Positions 57,642 through 64,000 of a stretch of DNA of 64,000 bases are shown here, in pieces. Each line of letters opens with the position of its first letter. Positions within the stretch are counted from its first letter, which is position 1. The DNA is taken from positions 986,749-1,050,748 of the forward strand of contig JABMLH010000001.1 in the NCBI GenBank assembly GCA_013205085.1, in the 5' to 3' direction. This DNA comes from Microbacteriaceae bacterium VKM Ac-2854. GTDB taxonomy: Bacteria; Actinomycetota; Actinomycetes; Actinomycetales; Microbacteriaceae. A program made the position numbers and the translations under genes. Below the pieces are notes generated by a model that worked only from the letters and a program-made list of their open reading frames with translations, did no database searches and was not told where the DNA came from.

Positions 57642-59315
57642 TTACTGCAGCCCTTCCGCCAGGGGACCCAGCGCGAGTACGGGGAAATAGGTGAGGGCGG
57701 TCACGATGACCGTGACGCCGACGAGGAGGCCGACGAACTGCGGCCGGTGGGTCGGCAGCGTGCCGGCCGTTGCCGGGGTCGTACCCTGAGCGGCGAGCGC
57801 GCCGGCGAGGGCGAGCACCATCACGATCGGCAGGAAGCGTCCGAGCAGCATCGCGACGCCGAGCGCGGTGTTGAACCAGGGCGTGTTCGCCGTCAGCCCC
57901 GCGAAGGCGGAGCCGTTGTTGTTCGCTGCGGAGGTGAACGCGTACAGCACCTCCGACAGGCCGTGCAGCCCGGGGTTCCAGATCGAGGTGCCCTCCACAT
58001 CCGCTCGCACGGCGGGGATCGCGAAGCTGAGCGCGGTACCGGCGAGGACGAGGGTCGGGGTGATCAGGATGTAGATCGACGCCAGCTTGATCTCGCGGGG
58101 GCCGAGCTTCTTGCCCAGGTACTCCGGCGTGCGTCCGACGAGCAGGCCGCCGATGAACACCGCCAGCATCGCCAGGACGAGCATCCCGTAGAGCCCCGAG
58201 CCGACGCCGCCGGGGGCGACCTCGCCGAGCATCATGTTCAGCATCGGGATCAGGCCGCCGAGCGCGGTGTAGGAGTCGTGCATCGAGTTGACGGCGCCGG
58301 TCGAGGTCAGCGTGCTCGTGGCGCCGAAGAGCGTCGAGGCGGTGATGCCGAAGCGGGTCTCCTTGCCCTCCATCGCGGCTCCCGCCGCCTGCGCGGCTGC
58401 GCCGTCGCCGGCGAGCTCCAGCAGGGTGAGGGTGGTGAGCGAGATGAGGAAGATGCTGCTCATCGCGGCGAGGATCGCGTAGCCCTGCTTCGCGTTGCCG
58501 ACCATCGTGCCGAGCGTGCGCGGCAGCGAGAACGGGATCGCGAGCATCAGGATCACCTGGAGCAGGTTGGTCCAGGCCGTCGGATTCTCGAACGGATGCG
58601 CGGAGTTGGCGTTGAAGAAGCCGCCGCCGTTGGTGCCGAGCATCTTGATCGCCTCCTGCGACGCGACCGGACCGCCGGGGATACTCTGCGTGCCGCCGGT
58701 GAGGGTGGTCACGTCGGTGAAGCCGTTGAAGTTCTGCACGACACCGCCCGCGATCAGGATCACCGCCGTCACGATGGACAGCGGCAGCAGCAGCCGCAGC
58801 GTGCCGCGGGTGAGGTCGACCCAGAAGTTGCCGATCGTGCCGGAGCCGCGGCGCGCGAAGCCGCGCACCAGCGCGATGGCGACGGCGATGCCCACCCCGG
58901 CGGAGACGAAGTTCTGCACCGCCAGGGCGATCAGCTGCACGGTGTAGCCCATGGTGACGTCGGGCGAGTACGACTGCCAGTTGGTGTTCGTCACGAACGA
59001 GACGGCCGTGTTGAACGACAGGCCCTCGGGGATCGCCGGGAAGCCGAGCGAGTACGGCAGCACGGCCTGGGCGCGCTGGATGACGTACACCAGCAGCACC
59101 CCGACGAGGGAGAAGGCGAGCACGCCGCGCAGGTAGGACTGCCAGCTCTGCTCCGCGCGCGGATCCACCCCGATCAGGCGGTAGAAGCCACGCTCGACGG
59201 CGAGGTCCTTCCGCGAGGTGTAGAGGTGCGCCATGTAGTCGCCCAGCGGGCGGTACAGCAGCACCAGGATCAGGACGACGGAGGAGACCTGCAGGATCGC
59301 GAAGAGGGTGGCCAT
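57642..59315 (-). CDS. kdpA: Potassium-transporting ATPase subunit KdpA
   Basis: A 557-residue, ten-segment channel-like subunit related to Trk/Ktr channels. Selectivity-filter loops are seen at [53 protein letters not shown] and [13 protein letters not shown]. The ATG shares one base with the kdpF stop (TGATG). Standard length. Confidence 0.98.
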   Translation of the reverse strand: MATLFAILQVSSVVLILVLLYRPLGDYMAHLYTSRKDLAVERGFYRLIGVDPRAEQSWQSYLRGVLAFSLVGVLLVYVIQRAQAVLPYSLGFPAIPEGLSFNTAVSFVTNTNWQSYSPDVTMGYTVQLIALAVQNFVSAGVGIAVAIALVRGFARRGSGTIGNFWVDLTRGTLRLLLPLSIVTAVILIAGGVVQNFNGFTDVTTLTGGTQSIPGGPVASQEAIKMLGTNGGGFFNANSAHPFENPTAWTNLLQVILMLAIPFSLPRTLGTMVGNAKQGYAILAAMSSIFLISLTTLTLLELAGDGAAAQAAGAAMEGKETRFGITASTLFGATSTLTSTGAVNSMHDSYTALGGLIPMLNMMLGEVAPGGVGSGLYGMLVLAMLAVFIGGLLVGRTPEYLGKKLGPREIKLASIYILITPTLVLAGTALSFAIPAVRADVEGTSIWNPGLHGLSEVLYAFTSAANNNGSAFAGLTANTPWFNTALGVAMLLGRFLPIVMVLALAGALAAQGTTPATAGTLPTHRPQFVGLLVGVTVIVTALTYFPVLALGPLAEGLQ

Positions 59316-59404
59316 CAGAATTTCTCCGGTTTCACGAGCGCGACGACGAGGTAGCCGATCGCGGCGATCGCGAGGACCACGGCGAGGGAGTCGAAGACGA
59401 TCAC
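59315..59404 (-). CDS. kdpF: Potassium-transporting ATPase small subunit KdpF
   Basis: A 29-residue single-helix peptide, [19 protein letters not shown] followed by [10 protein letters not shown]; the KPEKF end is the usual KdpF signature. It stabilises the KdpFABC complex. The GTG start overlaps the stop of the small gene in front (GTGA), and its own stop overlaps kdpA. Confidence 0.93.
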   Translation of the reverse strand: MIVFDSLAVVLAIAAIGYLVVALVKPEKF

Positions 59405-59484
59405 AGCCGCTCGACCCCCTTGGCGATCACGCCGACGAGGGTGAAAACGGCGAGCACGCCGATCACGTAGACAAGGTCGAGCAC
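59401..59484 (-). CDS. 27-residue membrane peptide preceding kdpF
   Basis: GTG at 59484 with GGAGT 4 nt upstream; the peptide reads [20 protein letters not shown] then AKGVERL. One membrane helix and a C-terminal KGVERL, a different signature from KdpF. The stop overlaps the kdpF start (GTGA). The coupling and ribosome site argue that it is made; I recall similar unannotated peptides before kdpF in other Actinobacteria, but no function is established. Confidence 0.7.
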   Translation of the reverse strand: MLDLVYVIGVLAVFTLVGVIAKGVERL

Positions 59485-59587
59485 AGCAACTCCAGCGGAA
59501 GACGGGTCGCACCGCTCGCGTCGAGCGGTGGGCGCCACGGGGGCACGAGTCCTGAGTAGACACCCGATCCGGCGGCCGTTCCGGAGT

Positions 59588-59636
59588 CCTAACGCATCCC
59601 ATACACGGCGCGGGCAGAACCTAACGCGGCCCTAAC
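59588..59636 (-). promoter_or_regulatory. kdp promoter with KdpE-like direct repeats
   Basis: On the minus strand GTTAGG occurs at 59636-59631, 59625-59620 and 59593-59588. The first two are spaced 11 bp, as OmpR-family activators require. The second can serve as -35, with TATGGG (59603-59598) as -10 across 16 bp. The leader to the first start is about 107 nt and contains a 9-bp hairpin (59510-59530). Confidence 0.7.
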
Positions 59637-59658
59637 AGGCAGCCGTCTCCGCGGCGCT

Positions 59659-60000
59659 TCAGTCGCTGCTCGCCGCGGGCGCAGCGACGATGATCGCGGC
59701 TCCGATCAGGCACACGACGGAGCCGACGTAGTCCCACACCGTCGGCTTGAAGCCGTCGACGAAGACGCCCCACGCGAGCGATCCGGCGACGAAGACGCCG
59801 CCGTACGCGGCCAGCACCCGGCCGAAGTTCGCATCCGGCTGCAGCGCCGCGACGAATCCGTAGCCGGCCAGCGCCAGAACGCCGAGGCCCGCGTACCACC
59901 ACGGCTTCGACTCGCGCACGCTCTGCCAGATCAGCCACGCGCCGCCGATCTCCGCGATCGCCGCGAGCAGGAACAGCAGGCCGATCCGCAACACCGTCAC
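59659..60000 (-). CDS. YnfA family membrane protein
   Basis: A 113-residue protein with four membrane segments. [53 protein letters not shown] and [12 protein letters not shown] match the UPF0060/YnfA family, placed near small multidrug exporters but without a clear function. It is convergent with nothing and lies 174 bp upstream of the kdp leader gene, on the same strand, so it could share control with kdp. Confidence 0.92.
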   Translation of the reverse strand: MTVLRIGLLFLLAAIAEIGGAWLIWQSVRESKPWWYAGLGVLALAGYGFVAALQPDANFGRVLAAYGGVFVAGSLAWGVFVDGFKPTVWDYVGSVVCLIGAAIIVAAPAASSD

Positions 60001-60058
60001 GCCCCCAACCCTGGCACGGTTCCCGCCGCGGGCGGTGCTGCAGCCCCGGCGGCGCGGA

Positions 60059-62044
60059 TCAGCTCACGTGCACGTCGGGCCGATGGCGGCGGTCCGCCTC
60101 GGCGCGGCGCAGCACCTCACGCGTGACCGGAGCGACCTCGCCGACGCCGGTGATCAGGTACCGGAACATGTTCGAGATCGGGTTCCCCTCGGTCCACTCG
60201 AAGTAGATCTCGGGGATGACCCCGGTCCGATCGCGGATCTCGAGCAGCACGGTCGCGATCGTGTTCGGCACATTGCCGCTGTTGACCTTCAGCACTCGGA
60301 AGCCGTGGCAGACCACGCCGCGCACCTCGAGGTCCTCCTCGAAGTTCGACGAGTCGGCCGGATGCACCTCGAGGAAGATCACGGGCGAGCGCGCGGGGAT
60401 GTTGCTGTCGCGTCGCTCCTCGGTGAGCTTGGTGCGGTACTCCTGCTCCGTGCCGTTGTCGGGTTCGTTCGAGATGATGCGGATCACGCCGTAGTCGTCG
60501 GCGTCGGCCTGCACGAAGGCCAGCGCCTGGTCGTCGAACGCCACGGAAGTCGCGCGCAGCTGGAACGAGCGCTGCACCCGCGAGATCAGCGAGACGACGA
60601 TGATGCCGACGATGAAGACGGCCGCGATGCGCACGCCGTCGGGCCGCTCGATCACGTTGACGATGGTGGTGTAGACGAAGACCACCGAGACGGCCGCGAA
60701 GCCGACGGTGCGCTTCTTCTGCTTCTTCCGCCGGGCCGAGAGGAACACGGCGACGGAGGCGGAGGTGATCAAGACGAGCACCCCCGTCGCGTACGCGCCG
60801 CCCTGCGCATCCACGTTCGCGTCGAACAGGATCGTGATCAGGAACGCGATCGCGGTGAACACCAGCACCAGTGGGCGCACGGCCGCCGCCCACTGCGGGG
60901 CCATGCCGTACCGCGGCAGGTAGCGCGGCACGATGTTCAGCAGCCCCGCCATGGCCGAGGCGCCCGCGAACCAGAGGATGCAGATGGTCGACACGTCGTA
61001 GACGGTGCCGAACGCGTCGCCGAGGTACTCGTGCGCGAGGTACGCGAGCGCACGCCCGTTCGCCTCGCCGCCGGCCTGGAACTGCGCCTGCGGAATCAGC
61101 AGGGTCGTCACGATGCTGGAAGTGATCAGGAACGAGGACATGATGATCGCCGCCGTCAGCAGCAGCCGCTTCGCGCCCCGGATCCGCCCCGCAGGATTCG
61201 CCGGGGTGTCACCGGGCGCGCCGGAGATCTGCGGCATCACCGCGACCCCCGTCTCGAAGCCCGACAGGCCCAGAGCCAGTTTCGGGAACACGATCAGGGC
61301 GATCCCGACCATCACCAGCGGATTGCCGTGCTGGGTCGTCAAGGCCGACCACCAGTCGCTGATCACCACCGGGTTCTCGACCACGTGCCCGATGGACACC
61401 GCGATCACGACCACGTTCAGCAGCAGGAAGACGCCGACGAGGGCGACGGCGATGCTGATCGCCTCCTTGAACCCCTTCAGGAACACGATCCCGAGCAGGG
61501 CGACGAGGCCGAGGGTGAGCGGCACCTGGGCGCCGTCGAACCAGGCGGGGGCGAACGGGTTCTCGACCGCGTGCGCCGTCGCATCCGCCGCGGAGAGCGT
61601 GATCGTGATCATGAAGTCCGTCGCTGCGAAGCCCAGCAGCACCAGCACGAACAGCTTCCCGCCCCACCACGGCAGCAGTCGCTCGAGCATGGCGATGGAA
61701 CCCTCGCCGCGGAACGACTCGCGGGCCACCCGTCGGTAGACGGGCAGTGCGCCGAACAGGGTCAGGAGCACGAGCACGATGGTGGCCATCGGGGAGAGCA
61801 GGCCGGCGGCGACGGCGGCGATCGCCGGCTGGTAGCCCAGAGTGGAGAAGTAGTCCACGCCGGTCAGGCACATCACCCGCCACCACGAGTGCGTCTTCTC
61901 GACCGAGCTGGCGTGCGGGCCCTGGTGCGCCCCGGACCGGTCCTGCAGCCCGGTCAGCAGCCAGGTCCGCAGGCCCCGGCGCGGAGCATCCGCGCGCGCA
62001 GCGGGTTCGAGAGCATCGGCGTCGCGCACGGCGGAAGTAGTCAC
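60059..62044 (-). CDS. APC superfamily permease with large C-terminal cytoplasmic domain
   Basis: A 661-residue protein. About 12 membrane segments lie in residues 55-485, starting with [34 protein letters not shown] is the APC substrate loop. Residues 490-661 are a soluble domain ([48 protein letters not shown]). The architecture resembles APC-type potassium transporters such as KimA, but sequence similarity looks limited, so amino acid transport is equally possible. Its position beside kdp favours an ion role. The GTG start has no good ribosome site. Confidence 0.82.
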   Translation of the reverse strand: MTTSAVRDADALEPAARADAPRRGLRTWLLTGLQDRSGAHQGPHASSVEKTHSWWRVMCLTGVDYFSTLGYQPAIAAVAAGLLSPMATIVLVLLTLFGALPVYRRVARESFRGEGSIAMLERLLPWWGGKLFVLVLLGFAATDFMITITLSAADATAHAVENPFAPAWFDGAQVPLTLGLVALLGIVFLKGFKEAISIAVALVGVFLLLNVVVIAVSIGHVVENPVVISDWWSALTTQHGNPLVMVGIALIVFPKLALGLSGFETGVAVMPQISGAPGDTPANPAGRIRGAKRLLLTAAIIMSSFLITSSIVTTLLIPQAQFQAGGEANGRALAYLAHEYLGDAFGTVYDVSTICILWFAGASAMAGLLNIVPRYLPRYGMAPQWAAAVRPLVLVFTAIAFLITILFDANVDAQGGAYATGVLVLITSASVAVFLSARRKKQKKRTVGFAAVSVVFVYTTIVNVIERPDGVRIAAVFIVGIIVVSLISRVQRSFQLRATSVAFDDQALAFVQADADDYGVIRIISNEPDNGTEQEYRTKLTEERRDSNIPARSPVIFLEVHPADSSNFEEDLEVRGVVCHGFRVLKVNSGNVPNTIATVLLEIRDRTGVIPEIYFEWTEGNPISNMFRYLITGVGEVAPVTREVLRRAEADRRHRPDVHVS

Positions 62045-62196
62045 TCACTGTTTCTACACGCCGGCACCGAGCGCGGGGACGGTTCTGGGAGATCGGCCGT
62101 TAGGGATCCGTAAGGATTCCGGAGATCCGCGTTCGGATTCCGTGAGGACGCGCCGTGGGCCGGTTCCGTGCCCTGTTCCCCGCGCGGTGCCCGCGT

Positions 62197-63144
62197 TCAA
62201 TGCCCGTGCTGATCGCGAAGCCACACCACGTAGTCGGCCGCGGCCGATTCGAGACCGAATCGCGGCTCGAATCCGGTGTCCTCGTGCAGGCGCGCGGTGT
62301 CGAGCCAGGTGCTCGGACGCTCGCCGTGCGCGGGCAGCTCGACGTCGAATCCGGGCTCGGCGAGCCGGAGCGCACCGATGACGTCGGTGTTGCTGGTCGC
62401 GTGGCCGGAGCCGACGTTGTAGGTCGCGTACCGCAAGGTCGGCGCGAGGGTGAGGGCTGCGAGCGCCCGACCCGTGTCCTTGACGTAGAGCAGATCGAGG
62501 GAGTCCTCGGCGGACGGTGGCGCCATCAGACCCGACAGATCCGGCTCCGTCCGACGCGCTGCGGCCAGGGCCAGCGACGGCGCGGCGAAGAAGGGATCGG
62601 GGAGGTGTCCGCCCGGCCCCCAGGTGCCGGAGATCCTGGCGTTCACGATCTCGATGCCCGTCGCCGCGGCCAGGTCGGCACCGAGCAGTTCGAAGATCTT
62701 CTTGAAGGTCGGGATCGGATGCAGGTGCTGCATCGAGAGGGCGATCGTCTCGGCGAGCGCTCCGGTCTCGGTGACTCCGCCGTAGACACCGATCGTGCTC
62801 GCCGTCACGATGCGGCGCACGTGCCACGCCGCGGCGGCGCGGACGACATTGAGGAACGAATCGAGCGCGCGGCTCACCTCGTCGATCGGGTCGTCCTGGG
62901 TCGCGGCCCACGGCACGCTCACGGCGAGGTGCACGATCCCCGTGATCGGGAACCGCTCCCCGATCGCGAGCAGGGCGTCGAGGTCGGCGACGTCGGCCTG
63001 AACGACGTGCACGTCGAGGTCGGCGAGCGCGGCGGGGACCTCGGGTGCCCGACGCTGCACGAGGACGCAGACCTCGCCCGCCTCGGCGAGTGCGCGGACG
63101 GTGTGGGTGCCGATGAAGCCGGCTCCTCCGGTGATGAGGATCAT
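62197..63144 (-). CDS. NAD(P)-dependent epimerase/dehydratase family protein, atypical
   Basis: A 315-residue extended SDR. Cofactor loop ITGGAGFIGTHTVRAL, VHLAVSVPWA, and the conserved serine region VTASTIGVYGGVTETG are clear, but the catalytic YxxxK segment reads HPIPTFKKIFELL, with no tyrosine four residues before a lysine. It may bind a nucleotide sugar without classic epimerase chemistry or be a repurposed reductase. AAGGAA precedes the ATG. A good promoter (TTGTCA, 17 bp, TACTAA) is covered by two MarR-type operators, so the adjacent MarR protein should repress it. Confidence 0.85.
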   Translation of the reverse strand: MILITGGAGFIGTHTVRALAEAGEVCVLVQRRAPEVPAALADLDVHVVQADVADLDALLAIGERFPITGIVHLAVSVPWAATQDDPIDEVSRALDSFLNVVRAAAAWHVRRIVTASTIGVYGGVTETGALAETIALSMQHLHPIPTFKKIFELLGADLAAATGIEIVNARISGTWGPGGHLPDPFFAAPSLALAAARRTEPDLSGLMAPPSAEDSLDLLYVKDTGRALAALTLAPTLRYATYNVGSGHATSNTDVIGALRLAEPGFDVELPAHGERPSTWLDTARLHEDTGFEPRFGLESAAADYVVWLRDQHGH

Positions 63145-63161
63145 GGGGATTCCTTTCGTAG

Positions 63162-63194
63162 TTAGTACTGATCGTCAGTAGTGCTGACAATCAG
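63162..63194. promoter_or_regulatory. Two MarR operators overlapping the epimerase promoter
   Basis: Site 1, TACTGA-TCG-TCAGTA (63166-63180), is perfect; site 2, CTGA-CAA-TCAG (63184-63194), is the same pattern with shorter arms. Centres are 16 bp apart. On the minus strand they span the epimerase -35 TTGTCA (63190-63185) and -10 TACTAA (63167-63162). Confidence 0.75.
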
Positions 63195-63215
63195 TGTAGA
63201 CCCTACGATGGGAGC

Positions 63216-63665
63216 ATGACCGGCGAAGCACGTGCGACCCCCGCCCCGCAGGATGTTCTGGGCTACCTGCTCAAGCACGCCCACGGGCGATTCACGACGC
63301 AGGCCGACGCCGCCCTCGCGCCGTTCGGGATCGATAGCAAGGACTTCGGGGCTCTGCGCATCCTGGCGCACCGCGAACCGACGTCGCAGCTCGAGGTGGC
63401 GCGCGCGCTGGGGGTCGATCGCACCTCGATGGTCGCCCTGCTCGACGTGCTGGAGCGCAAGGGCATCGTCGCGCGACGACCGGATCCGGCGGATCGGCGC
63501 CGGAACGTGGTCGAACTCACCGAGGAGGGCGCCGTCGCCTTCGCCGGCGCGGAGCGCGCCTACGCCGAGACCGAGGCGGCGTTCCTCTCGGTGCTCGGGG
63601 CCTCGGCGACGGAGCAGTTCTACCGCGCGCTGCGCTCGTTGCTCGCCGATCCGGCGCAGGGCTGA
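63216..63665 (+). CDS. MarR family transcriptional regulator
   Basis: A 149-residue repressor. LEVARALGVDRTSMVALLDVLERKGIVARRPDPADRRRNVVELTEEG is the MarR wing and recognition helix, seen here with the DxRRR signature. TACGAT (63204-63209) lies 6 nt before the ATG, so the transcript may be leaderless. Divergent from the epimerase, with two operators between. The stop codon lies in the first unit of an 18-bp tandem repeat. Confidence 0.92.
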   Translation: MTGEARATPAPQDVLGYLLKHAHGRFTTQADAALAPFGIDSKDFGALRILAHREPTSQLEVARALGVDRTSMVALLDVLERKGIVARRPDPADRRRNVVELTEEGAVAFAGAERAYAETEAAFLSVLGASATEQFYRALRSLLADPAQG

Positions 63666-63732
63666 GCGCGGCGTCGAGGCTGAGCGCGGCCTCGGGGCTG
63701 AGTGCGGCCTCGGGGCTGAGTGCGGCCTCCGC
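63661..63732. repeat. 18-bp tandem repeat, four copies
   Basis: Units of 18 bp, beginning GCTGAGCGCGGCGTCGAG, at 63661-63678, 63679-63696, 63697-63714 and 63715-63732, with few substitutions. The stop of the MarR gene is in the first unit. Confidence 0.9.
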
Positions 63733-63824
63733 CGGTTGGCGCGGTGCTGGAGGGGCGACCTGGTCCCGTCCGACGTTTCGCGCAATCGGCGACAAGCGGG
63801 TGTCTCCTCCTCCACAGGGCGGAT

Positions 63825-63840
63825 TCGAGCACATGTTCTA
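63825..63840. promoter_or_regulatory. LexA/SOS-box-like palindrome
   Basis: TCGAGCACATGTTCTA matches 10 of the 12 defined positions of the actinobacterial SOS box TCGAAC-N4-GTTCGA. It lies about 55 bp before the start of the truncated gene at 63895. Moderate support only. Confidence 0.45.
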
Positions 63841-63894
63841 GTGGATCGAGGTTGTTCTCTTCCGAGAGTCGCTCACCTGAGCTACTATATCGGT

Positions 63895-64000
63895 ATGGGA
63901 AACAGTTCACAGCTCGCCGGAACGGTGAGCACCGCACGCGACGCACTGCAGCAGGCAGTGGACGTCGCCTTCACCGCCGGGCCGCTACGGCCGGAGGAGG
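63895..64000 (+). CDS. Unidentified protein, N-terminus only (runs off window)
   Basis: The 35 visible residues begin MGNSSQLAGTVSTARDALQQ and continue with AVDVAFTAGPLRPEE; no family is recognisable. TACTAT (63883-63888) lies 6 nt before the ATG, the same geometry as the MarR gene, so a leaderless transcript is likely. An SOS-box-like site lies upstream. DUF222-HNH proteins often start with similar helical sequence, but this is a guess. Confidence 0.5.
   Translation, partial: MGNSSQLAGTVSTARDALQQAVDVAFTAGPLRPEE

Noticed and set aside
62045..62196. c-di-AMP (ydaO-type) riboswitch in front of the APC permease
   Set aside because: I looked for the conserved leader elements and pseudoknot sequences on the minus strand and did not find them; only loose CCGTRAGGA direct repeats are present.

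Overview
The window comes from a high-GC actinobacterium, most likely a member of the Microbacteriaceae or a close relative. The signs are strong GC bias at third codon positions, frequent GTG/TTG starts, ATGA/GTGA overlaps between genes, a DUF222-type HNH nuclease, a large Asp23/Gls24 envelope-stress cluster, tandem LytR-CpsA-Psr proteins and several leaderless-looking starts. The genus cannot be fixed from this sequence alone. There is no CRISPR array, insertion sequence, prophage or rRNA; the single RNA gene is a tRNA-Ser(GCU).

Region 1 (1-18.8 kb) looks like a catabolic island for a polyol or sugar. Two operons diverge from about 4.8 kb. The minus-strand operon encodes an FprA-type NADPH reductase, a flavodoxin, a scyllo-inositol-dehydrogenase-like oxidoreductase, a GntR repressor and a sugar porter. 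The plus-strand operon encodes a cytochrome P450, an aldo/keto reductase, a creatininase-family hydrolase, an FUSC membrane protein and a second, paralogous GntR. They are followed by a CUT2 sugar ABC transporter (binding protein, permease, single-domain ATPase), a third GntR, a GPH-type transporter, a triple SnoaL-fold protein and a second inositol-dehydrogenase-like enzyme. A 24-bp inverted repeat occurs both between the two divergent operons and upstream of the ABC transporter, which suggests one regulon. My working hypothesis is uptake and oxidative O-demethylation of a methylated inositol or sugar.

Region 2 (18.8-25.6 kb) is mixed housekeeping and accessory DNA: an NtaA-type flavin monooxygenase divergent from an MFS exporter, a PH-domain protein with a small membrane partner, a VOC protein with its HxlR regulator, thyA-folA, and a secreted Cna-B-like protein.

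Region 3 (25.7-40.7 kb) is a second coherent system. A LysR regulator separates a minus-strand operon (MalY-type C-S lyase, SDR, FAD/NAD(P)-binding protein) from plus-strand genes (CMD-domain protein, CxxC AhpD-like protein, complete Opp-type ABC importer, glutaredoxin, and a second FAD/NAD(P)-binding protein plus SDR pair). The same two-gene enzyme pair therefore occurs at both ends. The content points to import and redox breakdown of a small, possibly sulfur-containing, compound.

Region 4 (40.7-51.5 kb) holds the HNH nuclease, two LCP cell-wall ligases, tRNA-Ser, an AraC regulator, and an Asp23/Gls24 cluster of eleven small genes ending in CsbD. Two paralogous Asp23 genes carry the same promoter-like element about 100 bp upstream, so the gene and its control region were probably duplicated together.

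Region 5 (51.5-62 kb) is potassium and envelope transport: kdpFABC with kdpDE, an additional 27-codon membrane peptide gene ahead of kdpF, KdpE-like direct repeats at the promoter, a YnfA-family protein and a large APC-type permease. The right end has an atypical NAD(P)-dependent epimerase divergent from its likely MarR repressor, and the first codons of an unidentified, probably leaderless gene.
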